This document shows positions 10,814-22,778 of a stretch of DNA of 64,000 nucleotides, one piece after another. The notes below the pieces were generated by a model. That model ran no database searches, was not told where the DNA came from, and saw only the letters and a program-made list of their open reading frames with translations. The stretch lies in contig JANHCV010000006.1 of assembly GCA_025594325.1 (NCBI GenBank), positions 1,860,001 through 1,924,000 of the forward strand. Reading direction: 5' to 3'. Every line of letters begins with the position of its first letter. The first letter of the stretch is position 1. Origin of the DNA: Blastocladiella emersonii ATCC 22665. Lineage: Eukaryota; Blastocladiomycota; Blastocladiomycetes; Blastocladiales; Blastocladiaceae. The position numbers and the translations under genes were made by a program.

Positions 10814-13718
10814 CTACTGCGGGCAACAGCTCTCGGCGACCATGCGCGCACACGCCGCGAACGCGTCGCGGTCGTCGGCGCGCGCCGCCATGCACGGCAC
10901 CTCGGCCGCGCGGCCCGCCGCAAGCCCGGCGACGGCGCGGTTGAGCAGCGCCACGCCCACGTTCATGGGCGCGTGCGCCGTGCCCGCCGGGTGCACCAGG
11001 ACGCGCTGGATCAGCTCCGTCTGCACCGCACGCACCACGCGCGCCAGCGTCATGCGCGTCTCGGTCGCGTGCAGCGGCACCGGCCACCGCTCCAGGCACC
11101 CGGCGTCGGCTGCCGTCGTTGCGGGCGGCGCGACGGTTGGCGCGTGCGGCGCCCCGGGCACGGTCACCGACATGGGCGCGTGCTCGGCCTCGTAGATGGC
11201 GGTTGGCGCGGGCGAGTCCTGCAGGACGACCACGGGCATGGCCGACGCGGGCGTAAAGGGCGGCGTGGGCGGGTGCGCCGAGGTCACGGACATGGCCGAC
11301 GACGTGTCCTCGGCCGCGAGCGCCGTCGTCATCTCGCCGTAGTGGGACATGGCGTGGTCGACCGGCTGGTGCGCGACGACGGGTGGCGGGAACGGGAGCG
11401 CTGGGACGCGGAACCCCGCGCTTGAGCTTGAGCTCGAGCTCGAGCCGCTGCGCGAGAGCAGGACGCTGGCCGACTCACGGTGGCGCGGCGGCGGGGGCGG
11501 GAGGAGGACCGCGGGCAGCTGCGACGGTGGCGGACCAGCCGCGTGCGCGTGCGCGTGCGCGTGTGCGTGGGGATGCGGGTGCGGGAGCTCCTGCGACATG
11601 GACGCGAGCGAGAAGGCCGAGCTCGACGCCGACGTGGACCGAGCCGGTGGTGCAGCGGGCGCGCCGCCGAACGCGCGCGGGAGCTGCAGCGTGTTGGACG
11701 ACGAAGACCACGGGTTGGTGGCGGCCGGGTACGCGTTCCACGGCGCCGAGGTTGAGGGACCCTGGGCGAGCTGCTGGGCAAACGACGTGGTGGCCGTGGG
11801 CGAGATGGGCGACGGGGGCGGGAGGACGACCGGGGGTCGCGCGCGCGCCGACTCGGCCGCACCCTGCGCCGCGAACCCGTACCCGCCAGCCGCGTGCGCG
11901 TCGTGAGACGGACTCGCGAACGCGGCCGCCCCGCCAAACGAGGCCCCCGCCGCGGGCGAGTGCGGGGTGCGGCACGACGCGGTACCGTCGACGGCGCGGC
12001 ACAGGGCGAGGGCGAGCCGCGGGTCGGCGAACAGGAGCTCGAAGACGGCGGCCGACGGCGCAACCGTGGCGAGGCGGAACTCGAGGAGCTCGAGGACGCG
12101 GCGCTCCATGGCGAGCACGTGCTTGGGCCCGAAGGGGGCGCCGAGCGGGGTCGCGGCGATCGGGCCCGCGAGCGCGTCGGCGGCGGCGACAGCAGGGACC
12201 GTTGCGAGGGCGTCGACGACCGACGCGATCGACGGCGCCGTGTACTCCTCGGAGAACTTGGCGGCGACGAGCAGGCACACGGCGGCGAGCAGGTACAGGT
12301 GCGCGCGGCGCGGGAGCAGCGGGCGGCGCGCGCGCGGGTCCGGGAACGCCGCGAGCACGCGGTCCAGGTACTGCACGGCGGAGTACAGCGTCTCGGGCGC
12401 GAACCGGAACGCGGCGTGGACCGCGTTCATCTGCAGGGTGTGTGAGGGGAGTGTCAGTAAACCGTGCGACGCGAGATGAGCAGAGCAAGGAGAAAACGCG
12501 TACGTGAACGAGCCACTGGACCACGGCCTCGCGTTCGCGGACGCGCTCGCGGAGGCGGCGCGACGCCTGGCCGACGCTACGGCGCGAGGACGCGGCGGGC
12601 GCGGACTCGAGGGCGACGACGGGCGCGACGGGCGCGGGCGGGCGGAGGTCGGGTCCGGCGCGCGTGCCGTTGACTAGGTGGATGAAGCTCGCCGGGTAGA
12701 CGCTGGCCATGGTGGGCGGCGGCGGCGGCGGGCGGAAGGCCGACGGCGCCGACGCGTCAAAGGCGGTGCCGGGCATGATGGTGGTCGCGGAAGGCGAGCG
12801 GAGCGGTGATGTGGAGTGGTGGAGGTGGTGGTGATGATCGACGCGAGCGCGTTTCGCGGGCCGCGACTCGGGCGCGTCGTCGGCAAACGAGGATGCCGTG
12901 GGCGGCGGGTAGGCGGCGGAGCGCGGGTGGTAGGCGGCGAGGGCGGCGTTGACGGTCACGGGCGGGAGCTGCGGGTGGCCGGGCGGCGGCGGCGGAGGGT
13001 GCAGATGGCGAGGCCACGGGCCGAGCGTGTGGACTGGCGGCAGCACGGCGTGGTGGTGGGCAGGGGCATGGCGCGCGGCAGCGGGCGGGCGGCGGGCGTC
13101 GGCGGCGTCGAGGTGGGCGGCGTCGGCGTCAGCGAGGACAGCGGGGGCAGCGGTCGCGGTCGCGATGGAGGCGAGCGGCGGGAGCGCGATGATGGGCAGG
13201 GACGGGTAGCGACGCGACGGCGGTGCGTGGCAATGGGCGGCAGCGAGAGGGTGGTCGCGGGGATGCGCAAGTATTTGAGGGTGGTGCGGGTGCGGGTGCG
13301 GGTGCAGAGGGTGCCCGAACGGCGGCGGCAGCAGCGGCAGGGAGCGGGCGCGCGCAGCGGTGACGGAAGCAGCGGCGCGCGGAACAGTCGCCGATGGGGG
13401 AGAAGCGGTCGCCGCAATCGAAGCCGAAGACGCGGGCAGTGACGCAGCGGGAGGAGGAGCACCGGCGCGCGGTGCGGGCGGCGGCGGCAGAACCGGGGCA
13501 GCAGCAGCGGCGGCGGCGGCGTAGTCAGCGCGATGGCCGTGATCGGCGCCGTGATGGCCGCGGCCACGCGTCGCAGTCGGCGCGATGCCGGCGCCGGTGC
13601 CGGGTCTCGCCGGCATGCGCGGGGTGTCCGTGTGCGCGTAGGTGTGCATGGCGGGGCCGGTGGTGATGGAGGCCGAGGCGAAGGCGGGAGAAGCGAAGCG
13701 GGGGTTCGAGGTCATCAT
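10814..13718 (-). CDS. Cyclin-box protein with long low-complexity tails
   Basis: Two exons, 13718-12504 and 12430-10814, joined in phase 0 across a 73-nt GTACGC...CTGCAG intron; 943 residues. The cyclin N domain spans the junction: RERVREREAVVQWLVH is followed by MNAVHAAFRFAPETLYSAV and LLVAAKFSEEY, the typical five-helix fold that binds a cyclin-dependent kinase. A weaker helix set (MERRVLELLEFRL) follows. The N-terminal 380 residues are Ala/Pro/His-rich and the C-terminal third is Ser/Pro-rich, with a His/Ala run. The class (cell-cycle or PHO85-type) cannot be settled; the single clear box and large disordered flanks fit G1-type fungal cyclins. An in-frame ATG at 13859 would add 47 residues; I chose the ATG-ATG at 13718 because the extra stretch looks like leader sequence. 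Confidence 0.8.
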
Positions 13719-14953
13719 GGAACCGGCGCGAGGAAGATGAGACACGGTGGCCTGCTGCGCGCGGTGGGTGGGCGATGGTCTCGAAGCGGGAAGAAGCGCA
13801 GCGGCGGCGCCGAGGGAGCAGCGGAGCGAGTGCAACGGAGCGGGGAGGAACGGAGCCAACGCGAGCGAGCGCGCGAGGGGAAGAGGATGGCGAGGCTACG
13901 CGTGCTGCAGGGAGCGGGCCATGGCGGGCGGGGGCGGGTCGCGTCAGTCCAGCTGCGCGAGTGATGGGGCGGGCGGTCTCGATCGGCCCGAGCAAGGGAG
14001 GCGATGGAGCGGGAGGCAAGATGCGTAATGCAGAGCGGCGTAGGGCGGGGGCGAGGGAGAGAGCGAAGACTCGGCCGCCTTTGAACCGTGCGGGCGACGG
14101 CGGCGGCGGCGGCGGCGCACAAGCGCGGAGATCGCCGCGATCACCCGACTGCCCTCGCCGAGATTGCGACGCCGAGCCGTGACGTGGCCGTGCGGCGGGC
14201 GAGGCAGGTGGGCAGGTGGCGAAGCAGCAGCGGCGGCGGGAACGAGCACGCGCCCGCGCGGGGACGCGGCGACGCGCGCGAGCACGCGTTGGGCAGCGGC
14301 GCACGGGGATCGTGTGAGCAGGCCCGGACCCGGGGGTCCGCCGCCACACCCGCATTCACGCGTGCGGGCGCGCTCGGCAGGGCCCACCCGATGCGCGCCG
14401 CCGGTGGGGCTTTGCTGCGCTGCGCACCGCGAGCCGCCGCGATGTGCGCCGCGCCGAGGGACTGGAGCGAGAGGGGGCGGGAGAGAGAGCGAACAGAGGG
14501 ATCAGCGTACCGCACACTCGATGCAACGGGACCGATCGCCGTGTGGCCCGAGCCGGATGAGGAGGTGCACGGGGGCTAGACGGCGGTGACAGCGGGTGAG
14601 ACAGTGAGCGTGTGAGACAGCGAGCGAGTGACGGCAGGGACGCGTCGCGCGCGCGTCGCGCCACCGGGCACGCGTGGCGAGCGCCGAGCGCCGCACGCCG
14701 CACGCCGCACGCCACCGACCGCCGCGGCTCAGCCACCGCATCGCGATGGGACGGTGCGCTGATGGCATGCGTGAGGCTGCCCGGCCCAACGCGCAACTGG
14801 AGCCAACCCCCCAACCCCCACTCACCACCACCACCAACCCTCGACACACGCGTACCTCGGGGACGGCGAGACTCGGTGCAGACGGCTGCTACAGGTGGGC
14901 AGGCCAGCAGTGTCAGGTCGGTGCATGGGCGTGCGCGGGGGGTGCCGGCCCTC

Positions 14954-14960
14954 TTTATAC
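14954..14960 (-). promoter_or_regulatory. TATA-like element, proximal, minus strand
   Basis: Minus-strand GTATAAAG in an otherwise extremely GC-rich stretch, set in GGGCAGTATAAAGAGGGCC with GGCACC just downstream. Its position upstream of the leftward cyclin gene suggests a core promoter, though the coding start is 1.2 kb away. Confidence 0.4.
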
Positions 14961-15445
14961 TGCCCGCGGGCGCCCTCTCCCCTCCCCTCCCGTCGGCTTC
15001 TCTCGCACACTCGCGGCAAGACATACGCACACGTCGTCTAGACCGCGCCCACACTCGGGTGCGGCGAGGACACGCGCCGCGCGCGCAGGGAACCGGCGCG
15101 GCGGCAGTTTTGACCGACGCGGGCGGGCGGTGGGGCGGGCGGGCCGGCCGGCCGGGAGGACAAGGCGGTCGCCGGATCTGGAAGCCGTGATCGATGTGCA
15201 CGCGCGGGGACCAACGGCGACGCCGAGATGCGCCGGTCCGAGCTATGTTTGCCCGCGAGATCGCCGACGGGGTCGATGCGATGAGCCCGATGCGCTTGCG
15301 GTTGGGAAGGGATGGTCGCGCCGGGCGGTACGGCGCGCGAGCAGGGCAGCGCGAGAGGTGGGAGGGCCGCGGGAGGGAGGGACGGACGGCGGAGAAGGCC
15401 GAGCGATGGACTGCAACGTGTGCGGGCCGGTGCCGGCGCGGCGGA

Positions 15446-15452
15446 TTTATAC
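15446..15452 (-). promoter_or_regulatory. TATA-like element, distal, minus strand
   Basis: Minus-strand AAGTATAAATCC, with the same GGGCA block on one side and GCCGGCACC on the other as the proximal copy 490 bp away. The shared surroundings suggest a duplicated core promoter. Confidence 0.4.
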
Positions 15453-16213
15453 TTGCCCTGACGGCGACTCGGGAGGCGCTCGCTCGCGGCAGGGAGGGGG
15501 AGGGCGGGAGGGAGTGCCAGGGAGAACGGCAGGAAGGCGCACCGTTGAAAAGGACCGCCGTGGCCACGGATGGGATCTCGTCGCCGCGGCCGCCGTCGTC
15601 GCGTTGGCCTTCTTTCGTCGATGCCGCAGCGCCACCACGTGCGCAAGCGACCGGAAATCAAGACAACGGCGATGGCCGACCGGAACGCGCGGGGCGGAAA
15701 TGCCGCGGTCGGCGGCGGCGGCGATGCAACGACCGCGCGGTGCGGGGGTGGGTGGTGCGGGGGTTGCGCGCACACGAGGCGCCGGTGTCGGCTGCTGCAG
15801 CGGTCGCGGCGGCTCGGCTCCACTCGACTCTGGACCGCGACTGGTCCGCCGCTCGAGCCGTGTGTTCTTTTCACGCTGGCCGACGGCACAGCGCAGGGCG
15901 GGCGGTCGGTGGCGGTGACGGCGGGTCGCGCCCACAGCCGTGGCGCAGTCGAGACGCGCGTCGCGTCCTTGGTCGACGTGCACTGGTCCGGGGTACCCGA
16001 GGCGCGGCACGAGTGGCACCCGCTGGCGAAGCACCAGAGGCTGGTGATGGAGGGCGAGGGCACCGACTGAACCGGGGCTGGGGCTGGGGCTGAGGCTGAC
16101 GGGCGGCGTCACTCGGGGCGCCGACTGGTCGATGGCCGTGATGCGAGGGCTGATCCGGCGGTGGGTCGCGAACGTGGCGCGACTGATCAACCGGGCGGAG
16201 AGAATGAAGCGTT

Positions 16214-16231
16214 TGAGAGAGAGAGAGAGAG
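16214..16231. repeat. (GA)n dinucleotide repeat
   Basis: About nine uninterrupted GA units in the non-coding region upstream of the cyclin gene. No function is evident. Confidence 0.8.
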
Positions 16232-18492
16232 GATGAGCAGCGCGAGTTGCGTGTGTGCGGTCGATCCCGCCCGCCGCGCTGTCGCCCATGCCGCGGTGGC
16301 GAGCGACCCGCCCAGCGCCTTATTTACCAACCTTGCCCGGCTGCCGGCTGGCCACAAACGCACCGCCGAGCCACCCGCTTCATGCTGCTTCCTGTGCGCC
16401 AACTCTGCCACAGCGCCGTGACGCGCCGCCGCCCACTCCGCCACCATCACCTTCGCCATCGCCATCGCTGCAGCCGCCAACCCTCACTCGCTCTGCCGCG
16501 TGGGCCGCGGGCTCGGACGCCAGCTCACAAACACCCGTGTGGCGAACGACGATCAACCATCCATCACAACTGCCCATTCATCCTCGCCATGTTGCTGCAG
16601 TACCCCTGACGCCCGCTCCTTTCGACTCAGCTGGCGGTGCGAGACGCCGCGATTGGAGCGCTCGGCACCCGGCCCACTTGCGCCGGGCCGGGCCGTCTTC
16701 CCGTCCAACGTGGCCACGGCGGCGGCCTTGGCGCTGCTGCGTCACTCGCGCGCGCGTGCGCCGACGCGCGGCGAGTTTCTGCACGTGCGCCGACCAGCAC
16801 GCTCGCGCGCGACGGCGCGCTGCGCGGCGACAAGGCCTCGCGAGTCTGGGCGACCGCGTCGCAGCGCGAGAGTGCGAGCGCGCAAGACAGGAGTTGCCGC
16901 ATGCGGGCCTCACGGCGGCAGTTGACTGATCTCGTTTTCCGACGCAGCGCGCCTGATCTCGTTGCCTGACGCGGCACGCGTGTTCGCCCGTTCGCTCGCT
17001 CACCATCGATCGCGCGGGCGGGGGTACTTGCATCTCCCCTCGGGCCGCCGCGACTGGGCCCACACGACCTGGATTCCTGCAGGCCGCGCGGTCTGGGCGG
17101 CCACCATCGGGATTTGCGCTGTGGCGTCGCGCGTTGCCGCAATGCAATGCAGCGCGAGCGTGAGGGAGGCTCAGTCAGCAGCGGCCGACGTTCCGTCGGG
17201 TCTCACTCGTCCCCTCCCTCCGCAGGCGAGCACGCGTCCCACACGACGAGATGAAGTGAGATGTGCTTGTTGGCCAACGTGCGTGTGCGCGCGGGGAGAT
17301 CTCACCAACGCGCGCGGGCCAACGCATGGCTGAATGTCAGCCGATTGGGCAGGGACTCGCTCGCCGTCCGCCTTCCAGTCCCGCCGGATGACTCGACCCG
17401 GCACGCTGCAGCGCGTTCTCGCTCGAGCGCCGGGTGGCGGCTTCATGAACTCGACGTTCGAGTGGGCAGACGAGTCGCACGCGTCGTCCTTCGGCTTCCA
17501 GCTTTGGGGTCGAGCGCCATGACCAGCTGCGCTCAACGGTGAGCGGCGAGGGCCAAGACGACGCGCACCCTCGATGGGGTGGCGCAGCCCTCGCCTTGGC
17601 TCTTCGCGGGCTCGGTCGAGCTGACCGTACGTATCGCCGTCCCATCGCGTCGCTCCCAACCCGCCGCTCGTCGCCACAACCACCCATCACGCAAGCGTCC
17701 TGCGCATACGTGGCAAAATCTGCGCCATTCATTGATTCTCAAGTGTCATCGTCGACGTCGCCACTGCAGGACCGACGACCACGACGAGCGGGCCCACGCT
17801 GGCACCGGCGCTGCTTCGCCACACTCAATTTCACCACTTTCCCTCCCACACCCGATCAGGGCTCAAGCACCCCCAGCAAGGAACAGCGGCGGCGACGACG
17901 CGCAACAACGCATGCGGCGCCCATGTGAGATGGAATTGAAGGCGATGGCGACATCTCGCACCAGACCGTGCCTTGTTGTTGTTTGTTGTGCGCCCGTCCG
18001 TCGTGCATGACTTGAGAGCCACCGTCCGCGGCCATCGTGACCGCACCGCACCCATCAATTGTTGCGGTGACCGTTTTTGATGAGGTCGCATCCCCCGCAC
18101 TCGCGCGTGCTTCGTCGCCGCTCGGCGCTTCGCCCTCGCCATCGCCGATTCTTGGAGCCAACCCGCGATTCCCCGCATGGGGCCTCGGCGTTCCGCCGGA
18201 AGCTTGATTTCGGCTACGCGGAACAGGTGCGAATCGGCGATGCCGGTCGACCTCGCGGGAGTGGGCGGTGCTGCGCCACCACGCGAGACGCGCTGCGCCA
18301 CACGCGTGATCGCGGGGCGGCTGAAACGGCCCCCAGGCGCGCGTCGTGAGCCGCCCGTTAGGCACTTGCGCACAAGACAGCCTCCCAACGCAACTGTCCC
18401 CAACTCAGCCAGTCGCCACACCACAAGCTGCAGTAGATCTAGTAGAAATAAAATTGTTCACACCCTCGCATCCACCCACCCACCGCGTCACG

Positions 18493-21400
18493 TCACCGCG
18501 CCTCACAAGCGAGACTGCGCGCGTACGCCGCGTCCTCGTCGAGCACGCGGTAGTCGGCGATGTACGCCTGGAGCTCGGGCACGGGCTCGAGGTTGTACCA
18601 TGCGTTGTCCTGGAGCTCCTGGAACTCGAGCACGTACGCGGCCATCTTGTGGCACCGCTGGAAGTTGACCAGCCCGCCCTCGAGGTGCGTGCGCGTCACC
18701 GTGTCGACGAAGACGAGGTCCGTCTGGTACACGCCCGGGAACGGGATCACGGGCGGGTCGGCTGACCGGATCAGCGCGCGCAGCGTCTTGTGGTTGAGCT
18801 CGGGTGACATGCGCGCGTTGAGCGAGTCGAGCAGCTTGACTGACTTGCGCGGGATGAGCTATGGGTTCCGTGGGTGTGAGGACGCGCACTCACCACACCG
18901 CGCGCAACCGACGAGCAACGTACCGCCTTGGTCTTCTTGAGCCGGTACAGCGAGCTGGACGCGAGCCCGGCGAGAATCTCCTTGACGCCGTTATAGTTGT
19001 TCAGCTTCGCGAGCTCGGCCGCGAGCAGTATGAACCGCTCCATGACGAGCGCGCGCGCCTTGACGTCGCGCACCGCGACCACCTCGGACACGACCCACTT
19101 GACCACGTGGTTGGACCACCGCGTCATACGCAGCAGCGTCGGCGCCGCGTCCTCCTTGTCCTTGCGCAGCCACTTGAGCCCGACCAGCTCCATGGGCGAG
19201 ATCCCGCGGAACAGGTCCGCCTCCACCAGCGTCAGCTGCCGCGCTACCTCGATCATCTCCAGGTCCGCCAGCCGCACGCCCACCTCGCGCCCGCTCGCAC
19301 CGCGCGACGCGCGCGGCAGCCATGAGGTGGAGACGGCGAGCGATGACGCGATCCCGCCGCCACCACCGTTCGCGCCGCCGTTCTCGCCCGCCGCGGTAGC
19401 GCCGGTCCCGTCAATGACCCCGCTCCCCGACGTGGACAGCCCTAGGACGGGCGCAGACCCGAGGTGCGCGCCCACCACGCCGGGCAGCGAGTCGCTCGAG
19501 TCAGACACGAGCGCGGGCGTCGCAGCGCGGCGGAGGTACTTTGGCAGGATCGGTTTCGGCGCGTCGGACCCGGGACCACCACCACCCGTACCACCGCTCG
19601 TGCTCGACGTGTTGGTGCTGCGGCGGAAGTGCAGGGTGCCGCCGCTGCCGGTCGAGAAGCCCGTGAGCAGGCTGGTGGTGGTGGAGGTGACGGTGGACGA
19701 GTGCGACAGCGGGACGAGCGGCGGCGGCGGCGACGCGGGCGTGCCGAGCGGGTTCTCGAGCTTGCGCTGCACCAGCTCCTCGATCCGCGGCACGATCGCC
19801 GTCTGGTCGTCGGGCACCAGCCGGTCGTGCAGGAACGACATGACGCGTTTGAGGAACGCGCTACATGCGGCGAGAGGTTGCGGTTAGATCGTATTGACGG
19901 CGATGAAAGTGGCGCAACGCGCACCCGTTGAAGTCGACCCAGAACCGCGACATCCAGTCGTACAGCACGTCGCCGATGCGCAGCAGAATCTTGCTGTTCT
20001 GTGGCAGGTACGTGGCCTCGATCTGGTCGAGCAGCTGGTCCGGCGACATGAAGTCGCGGAACACGAGGAGGAACGTTGTTCGGAACTGGTAGTCTACAGA
20101 GCGAGCGCGTCAGCACCACATCGAGTGGAGATACGCGAGAGCAGCGTACCAACAGGATGCCCGAGTAGCAGCCGCTCCACGAGCTTTTCGGGGACTGCAG
20201 CCTTGAGCTGCTTCTCGCCGCCGACCGTGACGAACACGACGAGCCCCTGGTTCGCGTCGCGGTCGTCGGTCTCGGCCTGGACCGCGTCGTTCTCCTGCAT
20301 CATCTGGCGGTACAGGTTCTCGCGCAGCGTCGGGATACTCTTCCTGAGCTCGTCGAGGTCGCGCTCGAGCGCCGAGTTGGACGCCTCGAGCGACTGCACG
20401 CGCTCGGCGAGCTGGAGATTCGTCGCCTCGAGCTCGGCGAGCGCCGCCACGTGCTCGGTCGCGGGGACCACGGCGTTGGCGTGCCCCGTCGCCACGGCCG
20501 GTAATGGTTCCGGGAGCTGCTGCAGCGCGTCGGTCGCGACGGGCGACCCGACAATGGACGGCGCGCGCGACGACGACGACGCGCCCGTGCTCCCGTTGGC
20601 GTGGACAACCGACTTGAGGCTGCGCAGGGACAGCTGGCGGTGCAGCTCGTGCACGGCCTGTGCGTTGGCGGTGCGGACGGCGTGCAGCTCCTTGCGGTGG
20701 GCGTCGGCGAGCTGGGCGATCTGGGCGCGGAAGGCCGCGTCGCGCGCCTCGACGTCGCGCTCGAGCGCGCGCACGTGCCGGCGCAGCGCGGCCGCCGTCA
20801 CGGCGAGGTGCTCGTTCTCCTCGTGGAGGTACTGCATCTGCAGCGCGACCGGGTCGCCGTCGACGGCGGCCACGGGGCTCGCGCCCAGCTTGCCGTACAG
20901 GTACGCGGCGCCGGCTGCCGCGGACGACGAGATGCTGGCGGCAGCGGCGGCGGCAGCGGCCTGAGCAGCGTGCTTGTCGGCGACGAGCGTGTGCAGCGAT
21001 GTCCGCGCGGCGGCCTCGAACCGCGTGCCCGTCACGGCGAGCGCGAGGACGAGGTCCTGCAGCTCGGCGACATCCGTCGGGAGCGTGGCGCGCAGGGCGT
21101 GCTGCGAGGCCTCGGTGGCGAGGTCCATGGGGGCGGCGAGGACGTGGTCGGTGAAGAGGCGGCGCATCGCGTCGGACGCCATGGCGAGGGCGTAGGGCGA
21201 GTGGCCCTGGGCGTTGAGCGGGCGGAACGGCAGGGCGCCCGCGGCGAGCAGGCGCGACGCGCACGCGACGTGGTCCATGGACACGGCGAGGTGCAGCGGC
21301 GTGTTGCCGTGCTTGTCGGCGGCGTTGATGGGCGCATGCTACGGGGTTCGGCGGGGGCGGGTCAGCACTGCGCTGTGCGCGCGGTGCGGATGCGGGGGCG

Positions 21401-21730
21401 CATACCCAGTGGAGGAGGACGTTGAGCGCGTTCTCGAGGCCGAGGAGACAGGCGAGGTGCAGCGCTGACTTGCCTGCGACGAGGATAGCAGCAGAGTTAG
21501 ACTTTGAGCCGGCGGCGGTCGACGACGCAGAGGAGGCGGCCGCCGTACCGTCTTCAGTCTGAGCGAGACCGATCTCGTCGGGCGACAGCGGCGCGAGAAG
21601 GAGGCCCAGAGCTGCGACGTCGTTGCTCGCCTACGCACGCAAGGCGGGTCCCGCGTCAGCGTCGGTGCAGCCGGATGGGCGGCGCGCAACGGCAGCATAC
21701 CGTGGCACGCAGAATGTCCAGGTGCGACAT
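18493..21730 (-). CDS. Ras guanine nucleotide exchange factor with N-terminal ankyrin repeats
   Basis: Seven exons: 21730-21701, 21630-21549, 21473-21406, 21338-20150, 20093-19925, 19860-18924, 18858-18493; 946 residues. Exon 1 encodes only MSHLDILRAT. Ankyrin repeats occupy about residues 20-130 (GKSALHLACLLGLENALNVL, then DKHGNTPLHLAVSMDHVACA). A coiled coil follows (about 235-400), then a RasGEF_N domain (about 440-545, including TTFLLVFRDFMSPDQLLDQI) and the catalytic CDC25-type RasGEF domain (about 705-930, LVEADLFRGISPMELVGLKW and LNNYNGVKEILAGL). The protein should load GTP onto Ras-family GTPases. Fusion to ankyrin repeats is unusual for fungal Cdc25 proteins, which normally carry SH3 domains. 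All intron phases agree, and several junctions fall inside conserved motifs. Confidence 0.92.
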
Positions 21731-22778
21731 GGTGGCCGCGATCGAGGTACGGGTAGCGTAGCGTAGAGAGCAGAATCACGAGAGCAGAGGCCCAGAAGTG
21801 GGAGCGCCGTCGGGGTGCCGCGCCGCGGGTCAATCGTGTCGTAGAGGATGTCGCCGTGTCCTCGCAGGTCGGGCGCGGGAGCGTGGTTGATGCGTAGCAG
21901 TGTAGTGCGCAGAGTCGTAGGCGTAGTAGATGCGCGAGAGAAGAGATGCATGGGCTGCCGCGAGCGTGCGGGGAGAGGAGACGGCGCGGCCGGCGTGCCC
22001 GCGTGATGCCGGCACCGCTCGCCGTCGTCCCTGCCTGGGGCTCCCGCGCGCACCGTGTGTCTGGTCGGCAGCGGACACGATGAATGAATAATGAAATCAA
22101 GGTGCGGCGGCGCCGTGTTCTTATTGCGCCACAGCGACGCGACGGGACCCGCGGCGCCGGGGCCGCGTTTAGACCGCCGTCTGAAACGTGGCGCGTCGCC
22201 CTCACCTTGAGTCGGCACTCTGCGTATCTGTGCACAGAATGGCCCCGCTTGTTACCGGAGCGGCGGTATCAGCGTGGCCACCACCGCGGCGAGCCGCGCG
22301 GCCCTGGCCATCGAGATCACGGCGCCGTCCTCACCCCAACGGCCCCACACTCCTCGGAGCCCCGGTGACCCCGAGCCCCCGCGTCCGCCGACCGAGTGCA
22401 CCGAGTGGCCCTACGTCGTCGTCGACGAGGGGGCGCCGGGTTGACGGCCGTGGCGGAGGCGAGTCGCGCCGCGTTGAGTCGAGGCGCACGTGGCGCCACG
22501 CCGTGATTGCGAGACACGGTGATTGACGCGTGCCCGTGTGCGGGCCGCCGTGTCTCCGCCTCGCGGATCCCGCGCTGCCCGCCTGTCCCTCGCGCTGCGC
22601 CGTTACGTTCATCGCCTCCGACTTCCGCCGGACCCCGGCCGCTCTCACGTCCCCAACGTCGTCGCGCTGCGGTGACTCTGACGCGCCTTTTCGGTCGGCC
22701 CTGCAGCCCGCCCTCTCTCCCCTCACGACTACACGCAAACGCTACGTGATCAACAACTCCACTGCACTACATTGCACC
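21731..22778. promoter_or_regulatory. Divergent intergenic region between RasGEF and asparaginase genes
   Basis: 1,048 bp holding the promoters of two divergently transcribed genes. No supported ORF, RNA gene or clear TATA box is seen. A GC-rich block near 22440-22520 carries CGCACGTGGCGCC (CACGTG E-box-like). Confidence 0.4.

Larger units (their letters stand above)
13719..18492. promoter_or_regulatory. 4.8 kb region without supported coding sequence, probable long 5' leader of the cyclin gene
   Basis: Long open frames exist on both strands, but they are low-complexity and lack recognisable domains, as expected by chance in GC-rich DNA. On the minus strand there are two TATA-like elements (around 14954-14960 and 15446-15452), both set in similar surroundings, and two donor-like GTACG sites (minus strand, about 14852 and 14507) with TAG acceptor-like sites nearby. 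This fits a spliced untranslated leader with alternative promoters for the cyclin gene. A (GA)n tract lies at 16214-16231. The right end should hold the 3' UTR of the leftward RasGEF gene. I see no tRNA or rRNA. Confidence 0.45.

Noticed and set aside
14356-15567. 403-codon minus-strand open frame upstream of the cyclin gene
   Set aside because: Arg/Pro/Ser-rich low complexity, no domain, and it spans two TATA-like elements and donor sites. It is more likely leader or promoter DNA.
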